Positions 9,089-20,716 of a stretch of 64,000 bases of DNA are shown here, piece after piece (position 1 is the stretch's first letter; every line of letters begins with the position of its first letter). Made by a program: the position numbers and the translations under genes. Origin of the DNA: Cristatella mucedo. Lineage: Eukaryota > Bryozoa > Phylactolaemata > Cristatellidae. The notes beneath the pieces were generated by a model. It did not search any database. It was given only the letters and a program-made list of their open reading frames with translations, and was not told the DNA's origin. The DNA lies in the NCBI GenBank assembly GCA_009760855.2, contig WPIO01000097.1, positions 186,001 to 250,000 of the forward strand, read 5' to 3'.

Positions 9089-9205
9089 TTGTAGGAAAAT
9101 CATAGTTTCAGATCATTTCCATTTTGAAAACTGCGAATGCGAACAATAGTGAGCATGAGTAGTTTGAAAAAATGGAAATGGGCCGAAACGATGATTTTCC
9201 TACAA
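9089..9205. repeat. 117-bp near-perfect palindrome at the edge of the AT-rich element
   Basis: The left arm (9,089-9,132) and right arm (9,161-9,205) are inverted copies differing at only a few positions; both begin, read inward, with TTGTAGGAAAATCAT. A 28-base centre separates them. The palindrome sits between the AT-rich Polinton-like block and the GCC repeat. It could be a tiny inverted-repeat element, a terminal structure of the Polinton-like element, or a palindromic rearrangement product. Confidence 0.8.
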
Positions 9206-9208
9206 CAA

Positions 9209-9284
9209 GCCTCCGCCGCCTCCGCCGCCGCCGCCGCCTCCGCCGCCGCCGCCTCCGCCGCCGCCGCCTCCGCCGCCGCCGCCT

Positions 9285-9334
<50 letters not shown>

Positions 9335-9412
9335 TCCGTCGCCGCCGCCGCCGCCGACGCCAACGCCTCCACCGCCGACGCCGACGCCTCCACCGCCGGC
9401 TTCGCCGACCTA
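9209..9412. repeat. (GCC)n / CCGCCGCCT compound repeat
   Basis: The run is a GCC trinucleotide array with CCTCCG interruptions. It reads as poly-Ala, poly-Arg or poly-Pro in different frames, giving overlapping long ORFs on both strands (9,137-9,682 plus and 9,453-9,100 minus). These are low-complexity products. Confidence 0.9.
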
Positions 9413-10860
9413 AATGGCGGCGGCGTGTGTGTCACAATAGCGCTACAACTCAACGAATGTAAGGCGGCGCCACTAGACGCGTGGCGTGGCGTAACTGTGC
9501 TAGGAGACGCCGCCGCCGCCGCTGATGAAGTGCGGCTGCGAGCTTGGCACTTTTGCCCTGCTTTTCTGAAAGATGCGGACTTCTTTACTCGCGTTAGTGA
9601 GTTACGTGCGGCGGAACGCGATGTTGAGTCTTTGCACGACGAAGTAGCTGCCCACCTGCCTTGCCTAGCACTTCGGGATTGAGAAAACTCTCAGCTAAAC
9701 TTGAGCGAATTTTGATGCCATGCTTAACCGCGATTAAGCAAATTGACGAAGAGTATTTTTGAGCTAAGGATGAGTAAATGCTCAGGTCACGGATGTCCCG
9801 ATGCAGTACTGACGGCCAAACGGAATATTGTATCATTTGAACTTACTAGTATTGCTAGTCTGAATACATTGAAAGCAGAGGTACGTCAACGTCTGAAGCA
9901 ACAGTAAGGAATATCTACTTTAAACTTTACGGCTAAACAGCAGTCAGCTGATAGTAATTGTGAGACTGGTATGTGGCTAGAAGTTGAGTGCACTAATGAC
10001 ACCAGGAGCTTTGAACTTGGTACGATTAATCAAGAAGATGTCAAGGGCGAAAGTGTGGCCAATGTAGCACAGGTGCATGCCATAGTTGAGGCTCAGTGTG
10101 CTAAAATTTCAAAGCCCGATATACGAGTTAAGAAACCACAGATTAAAATTTTAGACGAGAGCATAGCAATGGCTGCTGATTGCGTGCAGGTCGGTGTCGC
10201 GTAAGGTAGCCTAGTTTGATAATGTTCGGGTGCGAAGTGGGTGTATGCTTCTAAGAGACGCTGAACACCGGATGTCACATTTGCAACCACGACTTCTAAG
10301 GATCCTCATCCATTATCCAGTGCTTACGAGACCATATGTTATCAACGCGATGTGCGGCTTCCATTTCCGGTCAGAAATAGGCCGCAAGTACAGCGCTCGT
10401 AACGGTGCTAGCCTCAGCAGACGCCCGACGAATGCCGGCGACGCCTGAACATTGTAGCACTGCGAGCGACTTCTAGACGCTGCATCAATGCACGCCAGTT
10501 TGCTGACAGGAACGTGGCATCGACGAAGAGCGCTCGTATTTTAACACAAAAAGTTCGTATCTATTACTTAGACAAGCCTGTTGACTGCAGCGGAGGGTCA
10601 TCGGCATTCGACAGCGGCCGTGACCTTCACTAATCTGGTCGCCGTAGCTTAGAGCTCAAAGCAGCTCGAATGCCAGTGCCAAGTTCGGAATCGCAGCTGA
10701 CTGCCCACCACATGACGCCGGATTTTACGTGGCGTCCGCGATAGATTATCGCGTAATCGATGCCATGCCGTTGCAACTCAGGAACCGCAAAAAATGACTA
10801 TTAGTCGTATTCTGGCTGATTTAGCTCGTCCCTCGCTAGCCGCTCGTCCCTTCCAGACGC
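9413..10860. other. Unassigned moderately GC-rich stretch, possible retroelement gag trace
   Basis: The plus frame after the GCC run reads EVRLRAWHFCPAFLKDADFF and then ERDVESLHDEVAAHL. This loosely resembles the capsid helices of Gypsy gag (a short motif of the type AW..FLKDDA..FF). Later frames at 9,971-10,204 and 10,230-10,448 have no recognisable domain. The region may be a very old LTR-element internal part. No protease, RT or zinc knuckle could be confirmed. Confidence 0.2.
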
Positions 10861-12700
10861 TTCCACGCGTGCGCTTAGCTGCTTGAGCATCGTTTCGATA
10901 ATTGGAGTAGAGAAACTGCGGTTTTGACTCTTCATTGTAGAAAACGGTGTTCTGGAGCTACCAACCAAATTTGTTAGCGTAGCACGTAGGCGTTCTGATG
11001 CTATGGCCTCCAATTTCGAACATATCGTGATAAAGCCGCCATTTCAACAATAGGCGTCGCGCAACTGCGGTTTTGATTCCGTATCGTTGAAAATGTTCCG
11101 TGTTTAACTTCAAAATTTCATTAGAATTTACAGGGGTCCTTTTTCGCTACGGCCTTCATTGGCCAGGGCCTGTCAGCCTTCCTAAATATTAGAACTGCAA
11201 TACAGCAGAAGTTTCCAAAAAGGCGTTGTGTTACTGGTTTTGATTCCAAATTATAGGAAAAAGTATGTCGGAGTTACCCATCTAGTTTCGTAACATTGCA
11301 CACATGCGTTTTAAATGCTATGGCCTGGAATGGCCCGGTTCATCAGAGGCCATAGCATATTAAGCAGTGCAATAGCATGAAGTTTGGATTGGAGGCCATT
11401 GCTCCAGAACGCGCATGGACCATGCAATGAAATTAGGTTGATAAGCATTGAACACGGTTTTCCTCAGTGCGGAGTCAAAACCGCATTGAATAATGTCTAT
11501 TATGGAAATGGCCGATGCATTGCCGTATTAAAAACTGCACGTGACCGGCGCCGTTGGAGGCCATTTTGAGAGGACGCGTATGCCCAACTGCACGAAATGT
11601 TGTGGGTAAACTCGAAAAACTATTGTCTATAATGTGGAATCAGAACCGCAATGGCGCGACGCATACTGTTGCAGCAGCAGCTGTACGGCAGCATGAGCAT
11701 TGAGGGAGGCTGGATGGCCCTGGCTAGTGGAGGCAAGAGCACGAGGACAGGCAAGTGCAATGGTATGAAAGCTAGTGGGTGAAACCCGGAACGCCATTTT
11801 CTGTGATGTGGAGCCAGAACTGCAGTTGCACCAAGTTAATTGTGGAAATGGCAGCTGAGGCGCCGTTGGAATATGTGGGGGGCGATGCTCACAGGGCCCG
11901 GCCCTTGGAGGCCATAGCATGAGAACGCACCTGCGAAAGCATATAGCATTTTGGTGGTAAACCTAGAACACTATTCTTTATCGTTTGAAATGATAATCTC
12001 AGTTTCGCATTGGTTTTTTGAAATAACAGCTGTATCGCACTTTAACTATTTAGGTCTGCGCTGGGCCACAGGAGGCCTTAGCATGAGAACGCGAAAGTGC
12101 AATCACATGAAATCCAGTGGATAGGTCGGGAACGATGTTGTCAATAATTTTGAATCCAAAGAAAATTGCAGTTTTATTAAGCGTTTTGTGGAGATGATAG
12201 ACTCATTGCATCTCGAATATTTTAGGAATGCTGCCTTTTGGGGCCTGGCCACCAGAAGCTCTAGCATGACAGCGATCAACAGCAATAGCATGAGATTTTG
12301 TGAGTACACTTTGCATACTGTTCTCATTAATTTTTAATCCAAACCGCGTTGTGTGAAGCATTTTGTGGAAATGGTAGCTGTATCCCCGTTTGAATGTGTA
12401 AAAGGCTGGCTAACCCAGGTCATATCTAAGGTCATAGTAAGGTCATATAAGGTCATATCTGAGGTCATAGTAAGAGAACTCGAAAGCGCGATCGCACGAA
12501 AATTGGTTGGTAAACCCATAACCACATTCTGTATAATTTGAAATCAAGCCGCAGTTTTCCGACGTTCATTGTGGAAATGGCAGCTGTATTGCAGTTCTTC
12601 GAGTGACGCCTAGGCCAACAATTGGCTGCCTTCTGGGCGTATCCGTGTCGATTGTTCCCGGTCAAATGTTAACGTAGGGTTGCGAAACCTTCTTGTTTGA
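10860..12700. repeat. Diverged tandem array S1, about 170-bp units with an inversion
   Basis: A block such as GGAGGCCATAGCATGAGAACGC recurs near 11,342, 11,391, 11,553, 11,727, 11,907, 12,071, 12,250 and 12,465, mostly 162 to 180 bases apart. Between these lie recurrent strings such as TGTGGAAATGGCAGCTGTAT and GGTAAACCTAGAACACTATT. From about 10,860 to 11,335 the same blocks run in reverse complement (GCGTTCTGATGCTATGGCCTCC near 10,990). An inner expansion of AAGGTCATAT units at 12,416-12,475 lengthens the last unit. Short ORFs here are incidental. Confidence 0.75.
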
Positions 12701-12944
12701 CTTTTTCAACTTGATGCCTGACGTTCTTTCTGTCTATGCAAGTAGGAGCTGACAGCTGGGCCACAAATGTGTAGCCATTCTTGTTTGTCGTGAGCGTCGG
12801 GACTGCTGAATCACATCGCGTCTCTCAGAAAAGATCTGGCTGAACACCTAATCGATTTCGAGGTTTTCTTTAGTCTGCCTAACAAAGTTAGTTCCCAATC
12901 AGGCAGGCGCTGTAACATGCTGATTTACTGATTCGAGTTGTCTA

Positions 12945-13119
12945 GCTGTGCATAGATCCAATCTTAAATTCATCGGAGACCATGCCTTTGGTTCGTATGC
13001 TTACAAAGCTCGCATCTCAGTCTCAACTGAAGTCATGACATCCTCTGATTTGACGAAATTTTCAAAGAAGCTAAAAGCGAAATTGTTCTCAAAGCATTTG
13101 CACGGTCCCTGTGAATCAT
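12945..13119 (+). mobile_element. L2-clade fragment (C-terminal RT region)
   Basis: The plus strand encodes RSNLKFIGDHAFGSYAYKA and a lysine-rich end like that of the other L2 copies. It breaks off after GGTCCCTGTGAATC, where a member of the second non-LTR family is joined directly. Confidence 0.65.
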
Positions 13120-13745
13120 TCCAAAAAAAGTACTAGGCCACTCAAAATGGCTATGAATATGGCTGCAAGGCTAGTTTGCAAGTCCCAGAGGTTTGACTAC
13201 GTGTCTTCTTTGCTAAAAGAGCTAGGATGGCTGCCGGTTGATCGAAAGATACAGAGCAAAATTCTTACGCTGACCCACAAGGCCCGCCACAGCTTGTCTC
13301 CTCCATACCAAGCTAAAGTGCTGCATCAGTTTCAGCATCCTCGTGCCCTCAGGTCTTGCATGGATAATAAAGTAGCTGTTCCATTCCTCTACTAAAAGAC
13401 CGTTGGCGACAGGAGGTTTAGCTCTGCAGGACCTAGAGTTTGGAACTCGCTTCCGAAAATCTTATGCAACGACAACTGCTCTCCTGCTGCTGACTATGGC
13501 TCATCCTTTCCAGCGGTCGTAAACTGCTCCTTCCATGCTGCTCACTACCTCAACTGCTCTCCTGACTCTGCAATGCTTCCCACTTTCTCTCTGTTTCGTA
13601 AGATGACTTCTGTTGGCTACCGAATTCGTACCGAAAGCTGCTGAGGCTGTAAGTGCGCTATAAAATATCTCCTGCATAACGCCCACATAGCCTTTGTGGT
13701 TTGTGGAGTTACAGACGGAGATACATTTCATTACATTACAGTAAA
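13120..13745 (+). mobile_element. Second non-LTR family (F2), 3' part
   Basis: The translated segment MAARLVCKSQRFDYVSSLLK then LGWLPVDRKIQSKILTLTHK is homologous to L2/CR1 C-terminal regions but is a separate family from the ATT-tailed one. The element ends GTTACAGACGGAGATACATT followed by CATTACATTAC. Related copies lie at 26,036, 42,062 and 59,885. A stop follows VPFLY and the frame is decayed. Confidence 0.75.
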
Positions 13746-13873
13746 ATCGACTGTTGTGTGCTAATGCGAGCTGAGCCTCTGCACAGTGCCACTAACCATA
13801 TTGCCGTGAATTTTTACCGTTTCGTCACACGCAAATGCCTAGAACGGTATTTAGTTCCGTGAGGGTAACGTAA

Positions 13874-15380
13874 TACTAATAATAATAATAATAATGCGCT
13901 TGATAAAGCGCCCTCAGAGAACTCAATCTCTCTCTAGGCGCTTTGCATTTGCTGCAAAGAGAAATGCAATTGAATAGTGAGTAATATCCTGCTTGATTAA
14001 CGAACAACATGAATAACATGGTTAAGGGTGACATTCACAGGGTCAGCATGCAAATGTGGTTAGTGGCAGCGTGCACAGTGTCAGAACGCATAAGCACATC
14101 ATGGACGAATCACAGGGACCCACTAAATGCTGTCCTAACTAGGTGTGTTTTAAAGTTCTTTTTAAATGTGGTCAGGTCAAGAGATGTTCTGACGCAAATC
14201 GGGAGGAAGTTCCAGGCTTTGGGAGCATACGAACTAAATGCAAGGTCACCAAAGGATTTGAGGTTTGTACGAGGTATTGGTAGTCTGTTGGATTCCGAAA
14301 AGTGGGTGGTACGATGCTTGGCCTGATGGGGTAGTATATCTGAGAGATAGGCTGGAGCCAAAGAATGAAGTGATCTAAAAGTGAGCGACAAAACCTTGAA
14401 GTCAATCCGTTGCTTGACTGGTAGCCAGTGCAGGTCGGCGAGAAGTGGAGTAATGTGGCAACTGCGATGCTCACGACAGACAAGCCTAGCCGCAGAGTTT
14501 TGCACCAGCTGCAATCGCCTGATCGCACATGCTGGTAGGCCAGTAAGCAGTGAGTTTCAGAAGTCGAGACGGGATGTCACGAATGCATGGACCAACTTGA
14601 ACGTGGTATCCTTATCTAAACAAGACCAAATTTTAGCTATGTTATGAAGCTGAAAATAGGCAGATTTGACTTTGGAGCTGATATGGTCGTCTAACGAGAG
14701 GTCACTTTGGAATATGACACCTAGATTTCGAGCTGATTCAACAGGAGATATGCAGGCAAATCCAATTTTGAGCGTCAGCCTTTCCAATTTCTGAATCACA
14801 CTGGATTTTCCCATAACTAGTAAGTTATTTTTATCATCGTTTAGTATTAGAAAATTTGCTGCCATCCATGTGCGGATATCAGCAATACGTGCAGCAAGTG
14901 AGTTGAGACAGAATTTGAGGTACTCGAAGCGTGGAAGGGATCAAAGCAAAGGTACAATTGAGTGTCAGCCGCATAGAAGTGAAAGCCTAGATTGTGCTTG
15001 GCAATCACATCAGCAAGAGGGAGAGTATAAACCATGAAAAGAACCGGACCTAGCACGGACCCCTGAGGTACCCCATATTTCAGAGGTACCTCGGATGATT
15101 TTTGTCCATTCACGTCAATAATCTGGAGTCTCCCACTGATATAGGACCTGAACCACTGCAGAGCAGTGCCAGTGATGCCCAGGCGAGATGAGAGACGCTC
15201 TAGAAGAACTTTGTGATTGATATTATCAAAAGCTGCCGAAAGATTGAGCGAAACAAGCAGAGACACTCTACCCATGTCTGCATTCCTAAGTAGGTCGTTG
15301 TATACCCTAAGCAATGCTGACTCTGTGGAGTGATTAGCTCTGTAGCCAGACTGGAACTTACTAGCAAGGTTTGAAGTTTA
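13874..15380 (-). mobile_element. L2-clade retrotransposon copy B
   Basis: This copy has an (AAT)n tail at 13,874-13,895 and runs to a 5' truncation at about 15,380. RT pieces in three ORFs cover LSAAFDNINH (motif A), GVPQGSVLGP (motif B) and the C-terminal thumb region. The catalytic box reads YAADT where other copies have YADDT, so an essential Asp is replaced by Ala. Two frame breaks, near 14,850 and 14,540, also disrupt the ORF. Confidence 0.9.
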
Positions 15381-15651
15381 GTCATCCCGCCATTCGCTGC
15401 CATTCCGTCAGGGCTCATGCAACTAGCACTAACAAGCGACAACATTTAAGCCGGTGTTAACTACGGTCCGGCATTCCTTTTCATTAGTTTTCCCTCGCAC
15501 CAAAAGGACTTTTCTTCAAGACATCGGATCTGCTTACTAGTGAATGCTGCGACAAACTCGACCCTGGTTGTTGTCTGTCCTATGACATAAACTCTTAATC
15601 TTTTCCCGACTCTCTATTGCTTTCGCCGCCTTGATGCGGATTCAGACACAT

Positions 15652-15805
15652 TAATGCTAATAATACTAATAAGTTTGTCATTGCGCCCTTAATGAACTCA
15701 AATCTTTTTTTCTAGGCACTTTAAATTTGCTGCAAAGGAAGCGTGATTGAATCTTTAGTGGTAGCGTGCTCAATAAAGACCAGCAAAACACGGTTAGAAG
15801 TGAAG
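15652..15805 (-). mobile_element. L2 3'-end fragment, diverged
   Basis: The plus strand shows AATAATACTAATAA, then a variant of the 3' hairpin region (GCGCCC..TTTCTAGGCACTTTAAATTTGCTGCAAAG) and a short 3' UTR piece. Divergence is much higher than in copies A, B or N. Confidence 0.7.
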
Positions 15806-16210
15806 GTGACCAGTTTTGACATATATTAAGTAAAGATATTTTGTCTTCCATGGCTTCGAGGCGGGATCCTGTCATTAAGGGCTTATCACTCTCATAGAAA
15901 AACTGCGCCTGAGTCCTCGAGGTCATTTGTGTAGATCCACATAGACGCTCTCATTGGAACATTCACGAATCAGACACTCTCATTTCAAAGTCTCACTAGA
16001 AGTGCCAAATCCTAATGCAATTAAATTAACGATGCTCCGGCTTTCCGTCGTGCTTTCTACTCTATAGGCCACGTTAGCCATCTAGGTACTCGGTCTTCGA
16101 CTTGTTTCCCTGCAATCATTAATTTCACCACACCTTCTGATATAAAACCTGCAACCTCTTGAACTCTCCTCACATTCAAGTCCCTTCACAAAGGGTTTCC
16201 TAGAGTTTTT
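15806..16210. other. No recognisable feature
   Basis: I see no gene, repeat or RNA signature in this stretch. The short minus-strand ORF at 15,926-15,678 overlaps the L2 fragment and has no family resemblance. Confidence 0.5.
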
Positions 16211-16352
16211 CGACGCATTGCCAACCAGGTGCGTCGCAACGCCTAGGCCCGGCTAGGCCGGGCCTAGGCTGTAAACTTGCCTAGGCCCTAAATTTGCCTG
16301 AGCCAAGCCAACAGGCCCTAGGCCGTTGAGCCGCCTAGGCGGGTCAACGGCC
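16211..16352. repeat. Cluster of palindromes with CCTAGG cores
   Basis: Three inverted repeats lie in 142 bases: CGACGCA...TGCGTCG (16,211-16,236), a 29-bp near-perfect palindrome starting GCCTAGGCCCGG (16,241-16,269) and a 32-bp palindrome starting GGCCGTTGAGCC (16,321-16,352). GCCTAGGC recurs several times between them. The cluster is unusual in composition against the surrounding sequence. Confidence 0.8.
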
Positions 16353-17895
16353 TAGGTCGATTTGGAGAGCAGGCTGCGCCCATGTTGCTAACGATAAATA
16401 CCGCTCCAGAGACCGATCCTGCAAGGTTCTTGTAAAGAACTCCGGGATGAGGGGCATCAGCACTCCTATAACAAATGCTGACTGTGTCCTTTTCGCTAGC
16501 ATCTACATGTCGATTGTCCGCCGGCTGATTGTTTCACCCTTCCGACTAACGCGTCCCGACAGCTCCTTCCTACACTGGTTTGAATTTGCTTCACGTCCGA
16601 AGCAGACCTCCGGTACGTCGATTAACTTTCGATAGTTTATCATCTGAAAAGGACGGAGCGTCTAAAGCCTCTACTGCGGAACCCCTTGAACTAGCAGCAC
16701 AATGTGAAGCTATGTCAGCCTTGAACTAGCTATATGAGGGAGGCACCGACTTAATCGAATTGTTTACGGAAAGGCTCCCACTTTAGCGAGACATCATAGG
16801 TATGTTGGCTCTTTTGTATGATGCAAGTTCCTGAAAAGAAAACTGCTCTTCCGCCACCACTGTCATCGGCACATGTATATATATATTCATACCCGGTCGA
16901 TGCCATCGCAGGTTTAGCTGATGCTTGATTTTCAGGGCTCTCGACCAGCTGCCCGGTCTCACTCGACGCTCCGAGCCCGGCTGTCTGACACTTCCGCTGA
17001 CTTTAGGGACCTGCTGTACTCAAAACCGGATGTATTAGCAAATTATCTTCTTCTCCTACTTATTGACATGACACTCGCTATTGATTGGGCATAATGGAAT
17101 CTCGTGACTTCAGTTACTCCTAGGGTAACTACAAACTCACAAAATTGAAAAGAAACTGACTTAATAACAAACCCAGCTTATTATAATGGCTGATGAATTT
17201 CGACATTTCCAAATAAGTTGAAAAAAGTCCAGCAAGCCTGCAGGGAATGAGTGGATTTATTATGCGGTGTTCGTGCTATAGTTCGTACTGTAGTCGGCTA
17301 GGACGAGTAGGTCCAATCCAGGCTTTTAAATATTTGTCCAACTATGGCTGACTTAGAGAAGCACGATGATTGATGATGCGAAGTGTCTCGACGTGCTACA
17401 CGAACTCGGTCAATGTTCAAGAATTACTGCCCGTTCGTCTCAAGAACGAGGGAATTTGATTCTGCATCGTGTTTTCTCGTAAAGCTATACCGCTACTGCA
17501 CATTCTGAATAGTATCGTCAGTTTTTTATGTTAAATCCATAAATTCTGTACAGATCTGGTTTTAGCACATCTAAGCTGTTCTCTGAGACCTCAATGTGCT
17601 GCGATTTCTTTTGAATACACTGATTTCTGCAAAAACTAATCTATAACGTTACTTAAACGGACGTTCGCCTTCAGGCAACCAAGAGCAGATTTGATAAGCA
17701 TTCGCTATCTTACTAACTTTTGATACTGTCATACTAAAGCGAGGCTGAATTTTTGCTTTCTACAAGGCCATTGCTAAATGAGTTGCATTGGCATGTATAC
17801 TAGAACTCCGGGATAAATAAGCGGAGTTTTCAAAAAGGCTAAGACGCTTTTTAAAGGCCTATAGATTATCAAATTAAGTTGAATGGGCAGTATCG

Positions 17896-17971
17896 TAACC
17901 TGTCATGATTAATTATTCTACCTGTAACTTAAGTAACTTGTCATGATTAATTATTCTGCCTATAACTTGAG
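17896..17971. repeat. 38-bp tandem duplication
   Basis: Two adjacent 38-bp units begin TAACCTGTCATGATTAATT and TAACTTGTCATGATTAATT and differ at only a few bases. Confidence 0.9.
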
Positions 17972-18285
17972 CCTCTGCTGAACGGTGCCCGGTTCACGAT
18001 TGCCACCTGAGTTCATTAGCTATTTTTACATTACTATATTTTTGAATGAATATTATGAATCAAGTAAAGGGCGCCGATATTGACTGAATTGCATTGAATT
18101 ATCTCGGGCTTCGATATTGAATCACCTTAGATAATTGGGGAAGTTAGCATAGAATGGCCTTGGCCTTTGAATAGACCAGACCCCTCACGCAGTTGCACGT
18201 TTACCGACTTGTGAGACTTCGCTAGCGGCAGAGGTCGATTGGAGCCAGAGGCTCTAGCACTAACGTGTCGACTTACACCAACTGG

Positions 18286-18293
18286 TATAAAAG
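18286..18293 (+). promoter_or_regulatory. Candidate core promoter TATAAAAG
   Basis: A consensus TATAAAAG is followed about 80 bases later by GTGAGT, a good splice donor, in the string GTTGATGTGAGTAGTAAGG. Transcription starting near 18,316 would give a first exon of about 60 bases. A 75-codon frame from GTG 18309 has no recognised similarity. This is weak evidence from motifs alone. Confidence 0.2.
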
Positions 18294-20716
18294 ATATTCA
18301 CTGCTGCTGTGCTCGAAAATCGCCTGCAAAACTGCGTAAATTTAAACTACTCTTATCAGTCGTCAGCCGTTGATGTGAGTAGTAAGGATTATCATTCCTT
18401 ACTGACGTTGGCTTTTTGCAAAAGACTTAGAATTAAGCCGTCAGACATATTCATAATATTCGCTTTAGACGAGGAATCGTTTTGTGTTGCATTAAATACT
18501 GGGTTTTATTGCCCTGTCGTTTTCATCAGCCTCTGATTTTGTATTCTTTGCCGTGGCTAATCTTAGCCAAAGCTCCTCTTTTTAAGAGTGGGTGTCTCTT
18601 GCTGACATTAAAGAGTGATCAGCTTTGAAGTCAACTCACGCTTCATCTTAGGTTTATCCAGTTAAGTAAGCGCTCCTCAAAATTACCAAACTTTTGACCA
18701 CGATTCGGGTGAACTTTGGCGGAAGTTAGTAAATATATATTTTCGTGACTATTTCAAACGAGGAAACATTGCTGAGCGGCTGAAGAGGGTGTCACAAATT
18801 TAATTACCTGGCAATAATTGGTAAATTTTTATTAAGCAACCCTTTTGGCCTCTTTGACAGTCGCTTCGTGACTCCGAACATACGAACACCTTGGCTCCTT
18901 GCGATCGCTCACAGAGAACGTCAGTTCATGCTACTCCTGAACAGTCTTACTGTGGATACCTAGATTCACCATTTAGCCTGAAATACGACAATTGTGGCCT
19001 CGGGTTTCATAACTTGGTCTTCTCATTATCTCGAAGACATGATATTAGCACTTAGTAATTCAGCCTCGCTCCCTGGGAGTTTTTCTTAGCCTATGAACTG
19101 GCGATCATTCGACTCTTTGAGTTTAGGGAAGCTTATTGTGCTTAGTTGTGGCTCTCAATCGTTTAATTTTGCCATCCGCTGTAAGATTTTGCGAAGTTGC
19201 TGTTTCGCTCAATGAGTTGGGAACTGGTCGTCCAGGATTTCAAGCTGCTAAAATAAAACAGCGGGACAATGTGAGGATTACTTCACTTACAGTTTTCAAA
19301 ATCTTCAAATTTTGCTTCAATCTGCAACTGGTAACCGACGATCAGATCCGACTCACAAAAAGAAAAATGAATTTACTTGGGAAGTCAAAGTATAATAATC
19401 ATTAGTTGCCATTTGACTACTTAGCAGATGTATCTTGTCTAACTTCTGCTGCTCGGGACATTACAACCAAAGACACATCGGGGGACGTATTGCATTCAGC
19501 CTGTTTCAGCAGTGAGTATTGCTAACCAAGAAAAAGTTCAGCTTTGAATCGATGGACCCAAATCCAGTATAAGCTACTAATTTCTCATTCACGAGGTTTG
19601 ACGTTTCATTTTAAGGGATAGAATCTGCACTAAATAAAAACACCACGAGAAATATCAAAATAATTTATATCTTCTTATCTGGTTCATATCCTCCTAGTTT
19701 AGAGCAAATTTTGCGGAATTTCCCATTGATTTTTTCATTCAAGTCCATGAAATGTCTGCAAAAATATTCGTTTTTTGCTCACTAAGACAAAATAGTATTA
19801 GAAATCCAAGTACCCCCAAAAAATTATTTTATTCTCACCTTAATAATTATGCTAATTTTAGCCACATTACAAAAGCAAATTCTCTCATGCTTGGAGGAGT
19901 AGGAGCAAACATTTTTCAATGCTGGTGATTTTATCAGATGTTAAGAAAAGCATGGTATCAATGCAAGTAAAAGATCGATTCTAAAAGTTATTGAACAACT
20001 AACATGAAAGTATCCTTCACTCAGATCTGGTGGAAATTCTCCGCTCTATAACCACGATTTGGCACATTATCACACTAGTTAAAACCCCCAACAAGGCCGA
20101 ACCCAGCATTGTGTGCTCAGTTTTTAAAACCCCGCAGCTAAGCTAACGGAAGAGCATATCGTAGCAGGAATAAAGTAAATAAACTAAACATTGACCTTGA
20201 TTGAGAAGGTTACTCCGTAGTGTGTGACGTCAAAATTAATTTTGATTTCCTTTCATCTTAAAAAGCCGAGAGTAGAGTGCTTCTGTTCAGCTCCTCCTAA
20301 TTTACTTGGACGAACGACTGGTCAGGTATCAGATGTTATATAAATGCCGCTTGAATTATTTTAGTTATTCTTTGGGTAAGGAAATGGAAATTGTTAATGG
20401 CCAGCGGTACTTAGAATATTCCAAATACATTTAATGAAAGAAATTGGCGTTGCTAATGTTTTCATTTAAAAGTAATGCAGTTTTTTAATTAAACAGACCG
20501 AAAGCGTTTTGTTGTGGGCTTGAGAAAGAAAAGATTCAACGCTTCAACGGGCGACTGCTGCGGTTATTGCCGGATGGTTGATGATTGCTATCCATGCTGT
20601 GACTGTGAACGTAAGCATTTTAGCAATGGATAAGTAGCTCCTACGAGAGACGGACTCGGAGCCTCTAGGCTGAGTGAGCGCAACTCACAGCGAGCCTCAT
20701 TATCTTCCCTCTAAGC

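Larger units (their letters stand above)
16353..20716. other. Long stretch with no recognisable gene
   Basis: This 4.3-kb stretch has ordinary composition and only short ORFs. I found no retroelement, RNA gene or conserved domain. Exceptions are a 38-bp tandem duplication at 17,896-17,971 and an isolated TATAAAAG box at 18,286-18,293. It is a candidate for unique host intergenic or intronic DNA. Confidence 0.5.

Noticed and set aside
9137-9682. 181-residue poly-Ala ORF and its poly-Arg and minus-strand shadows
   Set aside because: The reading is driven by the GCC repeat, and its start lies inside the palindrome. Only a weak gag-like tail remains.
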